Translations under genes and position numbers: made by a program
In this document: in pieces, positions 1 through 7,390 of the stretch
Layout of the letters: each line of letters opens with the position of its first letter
Position numbering within the stretch: the first letter of the stretch is position 1
Assembly (NCBI GenBank): GCA_024277175.1
Contig: JAJRVT010000224.1
Location: forward strand, 1 to 64,000
Source: Chloroflexota bacterium
GTDB taxonomy: Bacteria > Chloroflexota > Anaerolineae > Caldilineales > Caldilineaceae
Direction: 5' to 3'
Length of the DNA: 64,000 nucleotides
Notes under the pieces: model-generated
The model's input: the letters and a program-made list of their open reading frames with translations, nothing else
Told to the model about the DNA's origin: nothing
The model's database searches: none

Positions 1-56
1 CTTAGGCGTTTGGTAGCCTTGTCGAAAGCCGGGGTCGTGAGGATCTCATAACTCAT
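1..56 (-). CDS. RelE/ParE-type toxin, N-terminal fragment at window edge
   Basis: Reading leftward from the ATG at 56-54, the frame gives MSYEILTTPAFDKATKRL and then leaves the window. The pattern (short beta strand, T-x-x-F-x-K-x-x-K-x-L) is the usual start of RelE/ParE-superfamily toxins, which are ribosome-dependent mRNA interferases or gyrase inhibitors. The ATG lies inside the last codons of the upstream antitoxin gene (11-nt overlap), the normal translational coupling of such pairs. Only 18 residues are visible, so the family call rests on motif and position; the subfamily cannot be told. Confidence 0.6.
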   Translation of the reverse strand, partial: MSYEILTTPAFDKATKRL

Positions 57-294
57 CGAGCAGATCCTCTACCGGTCGGACTTGGCCAGCTTCGACTTGT
101 CTTAACCCAACCTCAATAAGCCGGTGAAAAGTAGGCGACTCCGCCAAAATCTCCGCCTCGATCCGTTCCTCCTCTTCATAGGATTCACGCAGTTCTGCGA
201 CAATATCGCTGATCAGCGCCAATTGCTCGGCTGGGCTAAGCAGACGAATGCTTTCCAGCGCCTGTTGATAAGACGAAGTTTTTTGTATCTGCAT
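46..294 (-). CDS. Antitoxin of a RelE-type pair
   Basis: An 82-residue acidic protein beginning MQIQKTSSYQQALESIRLL. It is mostly helical, with a central Glu-rich stretch (RESYEEEERIEAEI), and has no signal or membrane segment. The start at 294 is chosen because GGAGG lies 6-10 nt upstream; an in-frame ATG at 348 has no such site. The 3' end overlaps the toxin start, so the two are co-translated. By position and size it should neutralise the toxin and probably repress the operon; no DNA-binding motif can be assigned with certainty. The sequence is not one I can place in a named antitoxin family. Confidence 0.65.
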   Translation of the reverse strand: MQIQKTSSYQQALESIRLLSPAEQLALISDIVAELRESYEEEERIEAEILAESPTFHRLIEVGLRQVEAGQVRPVEDLLDEL

Positions 295-392
295 TTTGCT
301 GTTCCTCCAAACTTTTCGCGTACAATACACTTCATTATAGACCAGCAATCAAGCCCGAACAAACTGTTTTGCGCAAGCCCGAGGCGGGGCAA

Positions 393-441
393 CCATTCAA
401 TCTCTCCAATTCCCTCAGCCTCTCTAACCTCCTCAATCTCC
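393..441. repeat. Half of an ATTGRRG-type (P2) array at a gene end
   Basis: On the minus strand this reads as degenerate GAGATTG/GGAATTG units, the monomer of the P2 palindrome family found at gene ends elsewhere in the window. The TGA stop of the glycoside-hydrolase gene (433-435) lies inside it. No opposite arm is visible, so this is a half element or a remnant. Confidence 0.5.
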
Positions 442-1449
442 CCACCACGCCGTCAATTTCTCCGGATCAGACAACAGCCCCTCTAATTTGAAGCCGATAA
501 CCCTCTCTCTGCCGGCCCCAACCGCGGACGCGAGCGCCTGCCTGAATTCGGCGACGGTGTAGCCGGGATCGTCGGGCAGGGCCTCGATGACAGGCCAGAC
601 GGGGCATGAAACCTGCGCAGCCAGGCGCGCCGTCACCTGACCGATCCAGGCCGGATCGCGGCCGCAGAGGCGGTGGTAGACCATGGGCGAGAGGACGTCC
701 GCCAGCGGGCCGAGCAGGGCCGGGTCCTGGCCAACGATGCGGATGTGCGCGTTGTTCACGCCGGTGTGATCCAGCCCATCGTCACCCGTCCACGGCGCGG
801 TGAAGAGGCCCAGCAACGCACCCGGACGCAATCGGTCGACCAACGCGCGCGCCTCTTCCACGAAGGAGGCGATCTGGCGGCTGCGCCAGGCGAACCAGTC
901 GTCGGCCAGGTCGTGGAGCAGCAGGCGGGCCAGGGCCGGCGTGGCAATATCCGTGGGAATCGAGAGGCCTGTATCGGTGATGAAATGGCGGATGGTGCGC
1001 TCGTCGAAGGAACTGTCGTAGAGGCGCAGCGCCGACGTCTCCCAGCGGGCCGGCCAGCGAATGAAGTCCAGCCAGACGCCATCCACGGGCAGTGCGGTCA
1101 GGGTTTCCCTCAACTGGGCCAGGCGATGGGCTCGCAGATCGTCGTCCGTGGGTAGAGCCGGACGATACCATTCCTGGATCGGGGCCGGGCTGCCGTCGGG
1201 GAGGATGGGACGGCTGTGGGGGAAGCGGGTCCAGAGGTCGTCCATGGCCAGGAAGACCGGCTGGGAAAGGTAGACCGCCAGCCCGGCCGCGTGGAGTCCG
1301 TCCACCCACTCGCGGTGGGGGTGTTTGAGAAAGACGCCGTCGCAGCCCATGGCCAGCAGCCGGTCGCCAATCTGGCGAGGAGTCTGGTCGTGGAAGGCGG
1401 GGATTTGATCGGTCAGCCCGTAGATGATGCGGTTCATGGCATGCGTCAT
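433..1449 (-). CDS. Putative TIM-barrel glycoside hydrolase-like protein
   Basis: A 338-aa soluble protein without a signal peptide. The N-terminal half (about 25-60, GVFLKHPHREWVDGLHAAGL) and middle (about 120-135, DGVWLDFIRWPARW) alternate hydrophobic strands with helices as in the beta/alpha barrels of glycoside-hydrolase-like (GHL/DUF4015-type) proteins, where an acidic residue after a GVWLD-type strand is catalytic. D127 or its neighbours would be candidates. The substrate is unknown. ATG codons at 1449 and 1437 are both possible and neither has a clear ribosome site. It stands alone, convergent with nothing, and its stop codon falls in a P2 repeat. The barrel call is moderately sure; the enzymatic role is inference. 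Confidence 0.5.
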   Translation of the reverse strand: MTHAMNRIIYGLTDQIPAFHDQTPRQIGDRLLAMGCDGVFLKHPHREWVDGLHAAGLAVYLSQPVFLAMDDLWTRFPHSRPILPDGSPAPIQEWYRPALPTDDDLRAHRLAQLRETLTALPVDGVWLDFIRWPARWETSALRLYDSSFDERTIRHFITDTGLSIPTDIATPALARLLLHDLADDWFAWRSRQIASFVEEARALVDRLRPGALLGLFTAPWTGDDGLDHTGVNNAHIRIVGQDPALLGPLADVLSPMVYHRLCGRDPAWIGQVTARLAAQVSCPVWPVIEALPDDPGYTVAEFRQALASAVGAGRERVIGFKLEGLLSDPEKLTAWWGD

Positions 1450-1595
1450 GGCATCACATCACTGGCGCATATGGTGAATATCTGCATAGGAACGGTCACT
1501 TTCAGTTTCTGCATACGAAAGCGGAAGAATTGCACGCGGATTCGTCTTGGCCTACTTTGCTTTCTTGTCTGTTATTTTGTTATACTGTTGTTTGT

Positions 1596-1648
1596 TGAGG
1601 CATATTGACTCCTTGGCTGGCAGGCCTTTTTGAGTCAATTTTGCCTCA
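1596..1648. repeat. Imperfect inverted repeat upstream of the GGCT-like gene
   Basis: TGAGGCATATTGACTC is followed after about 20 nt by GAGTCAATTTTGCCTCA, near-perfect inverted arms able to form a stem of about 16 bp in the leader of the next gene. A weak sigma-70 promoter (TTGCTT at 1557, TATACT at 1581, spacer 18) lies just upstream, so the hairpin would sit in the 5' UTR. Its function is unknown. Confidence 0.45.
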
Positions 1649-1716
1649 TTTTGCATTCTTTTGTCCAAACCACAGGAAACGTTAGAACCAGGAATCAAAC
1701 GGGGAGCGCGATTTTC

Positions 1717-1781
1717 GCATTCCGGGAATGGGGCGTTACAACTTCGCTCACTCGAGCGTTCCTGCCCCATTCCCGGAATGC
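1717..1781. repeat. GCATTCCGGGA palindrome (P6), copy A
   Basis: A perfect 18-bp inverted repeat (GCATTCCGGGAATGGGGC and its complement) flanks a 29-nt core, total 65 bp. Two other 65-bp-class copies with the same termini occur at 6935 and 52043. It lies immediately before the start codon of the next gene. Confidence 0.75.
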
Positions 1782-1795
1782 ATTTGTCAAAAAAT

Positions 1796-2233
1796 ATGAT
1801 TTCATTTGCACCCCTCTTCACCTACGGCACCCTCATGTTCGACCAGGCTGCGTTTCATCGCCTGGCTCCGGCCGTGCTCTGCTACGCGCCCGCGCGCCTG
1901 CCGGGCGCAGTGCTCCACGATCTGGGCCGCTATCCCATGGCCGCGCTGTCGGAGGCGGGCGACCAGGCGGCTCAGGTTGTGCATGGCGAGCTCCACTGGC
2001 TGGCTTCGGAAGGCTACGAACGCACCCTGGCTCTCCTGGACGCGTACGAGGGTGACGGCTACACGCGTGCGATCATTCCCGTGATCCTGGCGGAGACGGG
2101 GGCAAGGGTGGAGGCGTGGGTCTACCTGGGCAAACCTGAAATCGCTGCCCGGTTTCCCGTCATCCCCGGTGGGGATTGGCGGGTTTATGTGGAGCGGAGC
2201 GGATATTCTGTTTCTATGGAGGAATCTCGTTGA
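1796..2233 (+). CDS. Gamma-glutamylcyclotransferase-like (AIG2/GGCT fold) protein
   Basis: A 145-aa protein starting MISFAPLFTYGTLMF. The FTYGTLM motif near the N terminus is the hallmark of the GGCT/AIG2 fold, in which YGxL forms the substrate-binding loop and an acidic residue further on is catalytic; here the candidate is in LLDAYEGDGYTR. Known members release 5-oxoproline from gamma-glutamyl peptides or cleave gamma-glutamylamines. The start at 1796 follows the P6 palindrome; an upstream in-frame ATG at 1661 would translate the repeat and is rejected. The stop overlaps the kduD start (TGATG), indicating coupled translation. The specific substrate is unknown. Confidence 0.7.
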   Translation: MISFAPLFTYGTLMFDQAAFHRLAPAVLCYAPARLPGAVLHDLGRYPMAALSEAGDQAAQVVHGELHWLASEGYERTLALLDAYEGDGYTRAIIPVILAETGARVEAWVYLGKPEIAARFPVIPGGDWRVYVERSGYSVSMEESR

Positions 2234-3003
2234 TGACTATTCTCGATGCATTTCGGCTGGACGGAAAAGTCGCGCTGGTGACCGGGGCCAATCGCGGTTT
2301 GGGGCGGGCCATCGCGGCGGCCCTGGCCGAAGCCGGCGCGGACGTGGCCGGCCTCAACCGCTCCTCGGACAACGGCGGCGCGGCCGCGCTGGTGACGGCC
2401 GCGGGCCGGCGCTACCACCACATCGCCTGTGACCTGGGCGCGGCCACCCGCGCGGACCTGAAGGCCGCCATCGACGAGGTGATCGACCAACTGGGCGGGC
2501 TGGACATCCTGGTCAACAACGCCGGGCTGATCCGGCGCGCGGACATCCTCGACTACAGCGACGAGGACTGGAACCTGGTCATCCAGGTGAACCTGACCGC
2601 GGCCTTTCAACTGGCCCAACTGGCGGCCGGGCGCATGGTGGAGGCCGGTGGCGGCAAGATCATCAACATCGCCTCCCTGCTCTCCTTCCAGGGCGGCATC
2701 CGCGTGCCCGCCTACACCGCCAGCAAGCACGGCCTGGTGGGCGTGACCCTGGCCATGGCCAATGAGCTGGCGGGGAAAGGCGTCAACGTCAACGCTATCG
2801 CGCCGGGCTACATGGTCACCGACAACACCGCGGCCCTGCGCGCGGACCCCAAGCGCAACGCCGCCATCCTGGAGCGCATCCCCGCCGGCCATTGGGGGGA
2901 ACCGGAAGAGTTGCAGGGCGCGGTCGTCTTCCTGGCGTCCGACGCCGCCAACTATGTGCATGGCGCGGTCCTGCCCGTGGACGGGGGCTGGCTGGCGCGG
3001 TAG
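2233..3003 (+). CDS. kduD: 2-dehydro-3-deoxy-D-gluconate 5-dehydrogenase (KduD-type SDR)
   Basis: A 256-aa classical short-chain dehydrogenase. The NAD-binding TGANRGLG is at 17-24, NNAG at 95-98, catalytic Ser148 and YTASK with Tyr161/Lys165. The segment GDxxxNNAGLIRR and C-terminal DGGWLAR match KduD of pectin and uronate breakdown, which interconverts 2,5-diketo-3-deoxygluconate and 2-keto-3-deoxygluconate (KDG). The neighbours kdgK and eda supply the next two steps, supporting the call. The start at 2233 overlaps the preceding stop; the longer frame from 2176 is a shadow of that gene. GAGGAATCTC just upstream is the likely ribosome site. Ends with TAG. Confidence 0.85.
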   Translation: MTILDAFRLDGKVALVTGANRGLGRAIAAALAEAGADVAGLNRSSDNGGAAALVTAAGRRYHHIACDLGAATRADLKAAIDEVIDQLGGLDILVNNAGLIRRADILDYSDEDWNLVIQVNLTAAFQLAQLAAGRMVEAGGGKIINIASLLSFQGGIRVPAYTASKHGLVGVTLAMANELAGKGVNVNAIAPGYMVTDNTAALRADPKRNAAILERIPAGHWGEPEELQGAVVFLASDAANYVHGAVLPVDGGWLAR

Positions 3004-3008
3004 CAAAC

Positions 3009-3143
3009 GGTTCGTAGTGTGCGCTTTAGCGCCGCCCCGTTCGTAGTGCGCGCTTTAGCGCGGGACCGGACAAATGAGCGCTAAAGCGCTCACTACGAAC
3101 GGGTGCGAACGGGTTGCGAGAACGTCACGCAGGGATGCGTGAC
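3009..3143. repeat. GCGCTTTAGCGC palindrome cluster (P5) plus leader hairpin
   Basis: Two direct copies of a CGTTCGTAGTGNGCGCTTTA unit (3009-3032, 3038-3061) are followed by one inverted copy (3076-3103), so either direct copy can pair with the third. At 3124-3143 an independent 8-bp stem, GTCACGCA-GGGA-TGCGTGAC, sits 10 nt before the kdgK ribosome site and could modulate its translation. A shortened relative (GCGCTTTGCGCCCACTACGT) occurs inside the palindrome at 25618. Confidence 0.7.
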
Positions 3144-3164
3144 CTACTACAAACAGGAGTGGGG

Positions 3165-4199
3165 ATGATGAAAAAAGTCGTCACCTTTGGCGAGATCATG
3201 ATGCGCCTGTCGCCGCCGGGCTACCAGCGCTTCGGCCAGGCCCGAAGCTTTGACGTGGTCTACGGCGGGGGCGAGAGCAATGTGGCTGTCTCCCTGGCCA
3301 ACTACGGGATTCCGGCCGAATTCGTCACCCGCCTGCCGGAGAACGACCTGGGCGACGCCTGCCTGGCCTATCTGCGCCAGTACGGTGTGGGCGTGGACCA
3401 TATCGTGCGCGGCGGGGAGCGCCTGGGCATCTACTTCCTGGAAATGGGCGCGATGCAGCGGGGCAGCAAGGTCGTCTACGACCGGGCCCACAGCGCGCTC
3501 TCCACCGTCCAGCGGGGCATGATCGACTGGCGGGCCGTCTTCGCAGACGCGGACTGGTTCCACTGGACGGGCATCACCCCGGCCATCTCGGCCAGCGCGG
3601 CCGACGCGCTCCTGGAGGCGCTGGAGACGGCCCGGGAGATGGAGCTGACCATTTCGTGCGACCTCAACTATCGCAAGAAGCTGTGGAAGTGGGGCAAGAC
3701 CCAGCGGGAGGTCATGCCCGACCTGGTGCGCTACTGTGACGTGACCATCGGCAACGAGGAGGACGCGGACAAGGCCCTGGGCGTCAAGGCCCCGGAGACG
3801 GACGTGGTCGCGGGCAAGGTGGAGGCCGGGAATTATCGCCACGTGTGCGAGGAGATGGCCCGTCAGTACCCAAACCTGAAGACCATCGCCATCACCCTGC
3901 GCGGCTCCATCTCGGCCAGCCACAACACCTGGTCCGCGGTCCTGTGGCGGGACGGGACGTTTTACACCGGACCCGACTACGACATCACCCACATCGTCGA
4001 CCGGGTGGGGGGCGGAGATTCCTTCATGGGCGGGCTAATCTACGGCCTACGCACCCTGGACGATCCCCAGCAGGCCCTCGATTTCGCGGTCGCAGCCTCC
4101 TGCCTCAAGCACTCCATTTTTGGCGATTTCAACCTGGTGACGGTGGCCGAGGTGGAGAAGCTCATGGGCGGGGATGCGTCCGGGCGGGTGAGTCGGTAA
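3165..4199 (+). CDS. kdgK: 2-dehydro-3-deoxygluconokinase (PfkB family)
   Basis: A 344-aa ribokinase/PfkB-type sugar kinase. The N terminus MMKKVVTFGEIMMRLSPPG is typical of KDG kinases, the middle GGGESNVAVSLANYGI is the first PfkB signature, and near the C terminus RVGGGDSFMGGLIYGL carries the anion hole and catalytic Asp. It phosphorylates KDG to 2-keto-3-deoxy-6-phosphogluconate. AGGAG at 3154-3159 selects the ATG at 3165 (or 3168). It lies between kduD and eda, which make its substrate and cleave its product. The C-terminal 40 residues are longer than in compact members but otherwise unremarkable. Confidence 0.85.
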   Translation: MMKKVVTFGEIMMRLSPPGYQRFGQARSFDVVYGGGESNVAVSLANYGIPAEFVTRLPENDLGDACLAYLRQYGVGVDHIVRGGERLGIYFLEMGAMQRGSKVVYDRAHSALSTVQRGMIDWRAVFADADWFHWTGITPAISASAADALLEALETAREMELTISCDLNYRKKLWKWGKTQREVMPDLVRYCDVTIGNEEDADKALGVKAPETDVVAGKVEAGNYRHVCEEMARQYPNLKTIAITLRGSISASHNTWSAVLWRDGTFYTGPDYDITHIVDRVGGGDSFMGGLIYGLRTLDDPQQALDFAVAASCLKHSIFGDFNLVTVAEVEKLMGGDASGRVSR

Positions 4200-4200
4200 T

Positions 4201-4323
4201 ATTGGAAGAGATTGGGAGATTGAAGAGAATAGAACGCGGATTTGGCGGATTAAACGGATCAGACCGGATTCTTCAAAGAAAAATCCGTGGGAATCAGCCC
4301 AATCCGCTCAATCCGCGTTCTAT
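4201..4323. repeat. P2 half array followed by a GCGGATT palindrome (P1)
   Basis: From 4201 to 4228 there are ATTGGAAG/AGATTGGG units (P2). From 4229 a P1 element starts with ATAGAACGCGGATT and ends with its exact complement at 4310-4323; the inner units (GGCGGATTAA, ACGGATC) repeat every 8-9 bases and pair imperfectly across a central loop. It fills the space between kdgK and eda and could act as a terminator or mRNA-stabilising stem. Confidence 0.7.
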
Positions 4324-4344
4324 CATCAATTCAGGACACAAACC

Positions 4345-5016
4345 ATGGCCAAATTCGACCGTCTGACGGTGCTCAATACAATCATCGAATCCGGGCTGGT
4401 TCCCATCTTCTATCATGACGATATCGAAGTGGTGAAGCGGGTAGTGGACGCGGTGGCGGCCGGCGGCGCGCGGGTGCTGGAGTTCACCAACCGAGGCGAC
4501 CGGGCCTGGCATCGCTTTACCGAACTGATCGAGTATTGCGATCAGACCCACCCTGACCTGATCCTGGGCGCAGGCTCCATCGCGGACGCGCCCACCGCGG
4601 CCCTGTACCTGGCCAGCGGCGCCAACTTCATCGTCGGCCCCATGTTCAACCCGGAGGTGGCCCGACTTTGCAATCGGCGCAAGATCGCCTATGCTCCAGG
4701 CTGCGGCACGGTCAGCGAGATCTCGACCGCGGAGTCCTACGGTGTGGAGATCGTCAAGATCTTCCCCGGCGGACAGATCGGCGGCCCGGCCTTCATCAAA
4801 GCCGTGCGCGGCCCCATGCCCTGGACCCGCTTCATGCCCACCGGGGGCGTGGCCGCCAGCGAGGAGAGTCTCCGCGGCTGGTTCGAGGCCGGGGCCTGCT
4901 GCGTGGGTATGGGCGGCAAGCTCATCCGCAAGGAGTGGCTGGCCGCCGGCGACTACGACGCCATCACCCAGAACGTGCGCCAGGTGTTGGCGTGGATCGA
5001 GACGGTGAAGCGCTGA
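4345..5016 (+). CDS. eda: KDPG / 4-hydroxy-2-oxoglutarate aldolase
   Basis: A 223-aa class I aldolase. It cleaves 2-keto-3-deoxy-6-phosphogluconate to pyruvate and glyceraldehyde 3-phosphate, the last step of the Entner-Doudoroff-type branch supplied by kduD and kdgK. The catalytic Schiff-base Lys is the one in GVEIVKIFPG, and GAGSI, NFIVGPMFNPEV, APGCGTVSE and MPTGGV are family motifs. Length is usual (about 210-225 aa). The ATG at 4345 begins right after the P1 palindrome; no strong ribosome site is visible (GGACACAAACC). It ends with TGA, 14 nt before a perfect 41-bp palindrome. Confidence 0.85.
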   Translation: MAKFDRLTVLNTIIESGLVPIFYHDDIEVVKRVVDAVAAGGARVLEFTNRGDRAWHRFTELIEYCDQTHPDLILGAGSIADAPTAALYLASGANFIVGPMFNPEVARLCNRRKIAYAPGCGTVSEISTAESYGVEIVKIFPGGQIGGPAFIKAVRGPMPWTRFMPTGGVAASEESLRGWFEAGACCVGMGGKLIRKEWLAAGDYDAITQNVRQVLAWIETVKR

Positions 5017-5029
5017 GTACGACGATGGA

Positions 5030-5119
5030 ATAGAACGCGGATTGAGCGGATTAGGCGGATCTACACGGATCTAAAAAAATCCGTGTAGATCCGCCTAATC
5101 CGCTCAATCCGCGTTCTAT
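5030..5119. repeat. Perfect 41-bp inverted repeat (P1)
   Basis: Arms 5030-5070 and 5079-5119 are exact complements over 41 bp with an 8-nt A-rich loop. The arm is made of nonamer-like units: ...GCGGATTGA, GCGGATTAG, GCGGATCTA, CACGGAT. In RNA this is an exceptionally stable hairpin between eda and the ABC gene. It is the best-preserved copy of the P1 family (also 4229, 15148, 25618, 53276, 55639). Confidence 0.9.
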
Positions 5120-5161
5120 CTGCCAGTCAGGACAAGACGCGGACGCGGAACAGGTGATCCC

Positions 5162-6361
5162 TTGACTCAACAACCCCAACCATTGTTACAGATTCGCCAT
5201 ATCTCCAAAGCCTTCACCCCGGGCGAACCGGTGTTGGACTATGTCAACCTGGACGTGGCTCCGGGCGAGATCGTCGGCCTGCTGGGGCCTAGCGGCTGCG
5301 GCAAGACCACCCTCCTGCGCATCGTCGCCGGGCTGGAGGAGCCGGACGCGGGTCAGGTCCTCTATGCAGGGCGCGACCTGGCCCAGGTCTCCGTCCACGA
5401 GCGGGGCTTCGGCCTCATGTTTCAGGACTTTGCGCTCTTTCCCCACAAGACAGTAGGCGAGAACGTGGCCTTTGGCCTGCGCATGGCCGGCCAGCCCAGG
5501 GCAGCGATCGACGCCCGCGTGGGGGAGATGCTGGGCCTGGTCGATCTGGCCGGCTACGCGGACCGTTCCATCTTCGACCTGAGCGGGGGCGAGCGCCAGC
5601 GGGTGGCCCTGGCCCGCAGCCTTGCGCCCAGCCCCGGCCTGCTCATGCTGGACGAACCCCTGGGATCGCTGGACCGCAGCCTGCGCGAGGAGCTGATGAC
5701 CGAACTGCGGCTCATCCTCAAACGGGTGGGCGTGACCGCGCTCTACGTGACCCACGACCAGCAGGAGGCCTTCGCGGTGGCCGACCGCATCGTGGTCATG
5801 CAGCGGGGCAGCGTGGAGCAGATCGGCGCGCCCCAGGCCATCCACGACCGGCCGGCCAGCGAGTTCGTGGCCCGCTTTCTGGGTTTCCACAACCTGCTGC
5901 CGTCCACGGTTGCGCCCGCGGGCGATGCTTTGCCAGGCCGCGTGCGCGTCGAGACCGCGCTGGGAATCATCGAACTGGTGGGCGTGAATTGGGTTCCAGA
6001 GGGGGAAGCGCCGCGCCAGGCCCTGCTCCTCATCCGGCCGGAGGCGGCGCGCTTTGTGGCTGGTCATGGGGAAGCCGGCGGGGACGGGGATGGCCCCTGC
6101 GCGCGGGCGGGCCAGGGCGTGGGCGGGCTGCCGGTGCGCGGCGTGCTGGAGTCCAGTTCCTTCCGGGGCAGCTACTACCGGCTCACCCTGCGCGCCTTCA
6201 CCCCCGCGGACCCGCGTACGCCCACCCTGCCCCTCACCTTTGACGCACCGGCCTATCGTCTGCTCGCGGTGGGAGAACGGCGGCCCGTGGATCCCGCGGC
6301 GTTGGTTCCGGGTGCGGAGCTTTGCCTGGCGTTGGATCCGGCGTTGATGACGCTTTTGTGA
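5162..6361 (+). CDS. ABC transporter ATP-binding protein (CysA/PotA/FbpC type)
   Basis: A 399-aa importer ATPase. Walker A GPSGCGKTT at 42-50, Q-loop FQDFALFPHKTV, signature LSGGERQRVALARS, Walker B LLMLDEPLGSLD and the H-loop THDQQEAFAVADR are all intact. The C-terminal 150 residues resemble the TOBE regulatory region of polyamine, iron or molybdate-type importers. It would energise solute uptake at the cytoplasmic membrane. The start is TTG, preceded by AGGTGAT. No permease or binding protein lies nearby, so its partners are elsewhere; sugar-acid uptake is suggested only by the KDG neighbours. The ATP-binding role is certain, the substrate unknown. Confidence 0.85.
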   Translation: MTQQPQPLLQIRHISKAFTPGEPVLDYVNLDVAPGEIVGLLGPSGCGKTTLLRIVAGLEEPDAGQVLYAGRDLAQVSVHERGFGLMFQDFALFPHKTVGENVAFGLRMAGQPRAAIDARVGEMLGLVDLAGYADRSIFDLSGGERQRVALARSLAPSPGLLMLDEPLGSLDRSLREELMTELRLILKRVGVTALYVTHDQQEAFAVADRIVVMQRGSVEQIGAPQAIHDRPASEFVARFLGFHNLLPSTVAPAGDALPGRVRVETALGIIELVGVNWVPEGEAPRQALLLIRPEAARFVAGHGEAGGDGDGPCARAGQGVGGLPVRGVLESSSFRGSYYRLTLRAFTPADPRTPTLPLTFDAPAYRLLAVGERRPVDPAALVPGAELCLALDPALMTLL

Positions 6362-6387
6362 GGGGTGGACGTCTCTTTTTTGCAAGA

Positions 6388-6416
6388 TTGCGCAAATTAC
6401 GTGTTTTGCGTAAAAT
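6388..6416 (+). promoter_or_regulatory. Promoter with repeated TTGCGYAAA box
   Basis: TTGCGC (6388-6393) and TAAAAT (6411-6416) are spaced by 17 nt, a fair sigma-70 promoter 36 nt before the antitoxin start. The same stretch holds two direct repeats TTGCGCAAA and TTGCGTAAA set 19 nt apart, one helical face repeated, which could be the operator for autorepression by the downstream Phd-type protein. Confidence 0.5.
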
Positions 6417-6451
6417 ATGTGTAGCTAATCTTGTCATTTCAGGAGGCGAAT

Positions 6452-6907
6452 ATGGAATCCGTGGTCACAATTTCCCGAACCGAACTCGCCCGCAACACCC
6501 GTCAGACGGTAGACCGTGCGCGGCGCGGTGAAACCATTCTGGTCAAGAGCTTTGGCGAGGAGCAGGTCGCTATTTTGGACATCTACGACTATCGGCTTCT
6601 GCGCGCGATCGCCAGTTATCAGGCGCGCCCTGATGCACCTGTGCAGCACGAGGATGAAACTCCAGCTGGACTTGATGAGGAAACGATGGAAGAGATTTCG
6701 CACGAAAAGGGTACCCAAGCGGCTTGGAATCTGGTCATTCATGCCTATCTGAACGGCGATATCAGCCTGGGGCGGGCCGCGGCCTTGCTGGGGCTGAATC
6801 GGTTTGATCTTCTGGCCCGCTTCGATCGCTTGAGGGCGCCATTGCGGATGGGGCCTGTGGATGAAGATAAGGTTATCACTGACAACTGGCAGGCTTTGGG
6901 AGCGTAA
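6452..6907 (+). CDS. Phd/YefM-like antitoxin fused to UPF0175-type HTH domain
   Basis: A 151-aa protein. Residues 1-50 (VVTISRTELARNTRQTVDRA, then RGETILVKSFGEEQVAIL) match Phd/YefM antitoxin DNA-binding folds. After an acidic linker, residues 90-145 (LVIHAYLNGDISLGRAAALL, then RFDLLARFDRL) match the helix-turn-helix of UPF0175 proteins, which are usually separate antitoxins beside PIN toxins. AGGAGG 7 nt before the ATG at 6452 fixes the start. No toxin follows for 480 nt, so it is an orphan regulator or lost its partner. The fusion is what the sequence shows; function in toxin neutralisation is inference. Confidence 0.65.
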   Translation: MESVVTISRTELARNTRQTVDRARRGETILVKSFGEEQVAILDIYDYRLLRAIASYQARPDAPVQHEDETPAGLDEETMEEISHEKGTQAAWNLVIHAYLNGDISLGRAAALLGLNRFDLLARFDRLRAPLRMGPVDEDKVITDNWQALGA

Positions 6908-6934
6908 AGGTTTGAGTGCCTCCTAAAACGGTTA

Positions 6935-7134
6935 GCATTCCCGGATTAGGCCAGGCCATCTTCCGCTGCGGCATATTTTGTGGTCTAATCCCAAGACCAT
7001 TCAAATAAGGATTGTGGCTACAGATCGCAGCAAACGTTTTCGGATGTGTACTCTGGCGATCGGTTCCTATAACCCGTTCGGATCGCCTTCAGTATCCGCT
7101 TATTTGAATGGTCTTGGGCCTAATCCCGGAATGC
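6935..7134. repeat. GCATTCCGGGA palindrome (P6), copy B, split by a MITE
   Basis: The left end GCATTCCCGGATTAGGCC and right end GGCCTAATCCCGGAATGC are complementary but for one base. Between them, about 45 nt closely matches the reverse complement of copy C at 52043 (shared CAGGCCA, CTTCCG, TTGTGG blocks), and the remaining 125 bp is a separate insertion (6992-7116). Without it the element would be about 65 bp like the other copies. Confidence 0.75.
6992..7116. mobile_element. MITE-like insertion with 18-bp terminal repeats
   Basis: A 125-bp sequence begins CAAGACCATTCAAATAAG and ends with the exact complement. It interrupts P6 copy B and is flanked by GGTCTAATCC and GGCCTAATCC, a 10-bp direct repeat with one difference, as expected for a target-site duplication. 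It has no coding capacity and so would need a transposase in trans. The family of origin is not recognised. Confidence 0.7.
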
Positions 7135-7390
7135 GGATTTGACTCATCTAGCAGCTTGTCGAAGAAGGATTACTCTGGTAAGAGGACTCCAATTTTAATC
7201 CTATGCGAAGCGATTTTCAGCATTTTGTGTCGCATAGCACAAATTATTATCGAATCGCCTACTATATAAAGACAATTCAACGGAAATCTACCTGCATATA
7301 GTGCTGTTCCTCCCCGACAGCCTGCTAGAACGCACCTTCAAGGTTGATGATCTGCTATTTTATAAAGTCTATTCGCCGAAATGGATTTAG
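7135..7390. other. AT-rich spacer with a possible gene remnant
   Basis: GC content drops here at the edge of the island. On the plus strand, 7241-7390 has an open frame of about 49 codons between TAG codons, reading ...KDNSTEIYLHIVLFLPDSLL then ERTFKVDDLLFYKVYSPKWI. It has no start codon, ribosome site or family match that I recognise; it could be a fragment of a lost gene. Nothing else is evident. Confidence 0.3.

Noticed and set aside
5186-6385. A 399-codon antisense frame over the ABC ATPase and similar long antisense frames (2185-3006, 53833-55098, 56498-57640, 58891-60942)
   Set aside because: High-GC shadow frames with atypical His/Gln/Gly/Arg-rich composition, lacking ribosome sites and family similarity.
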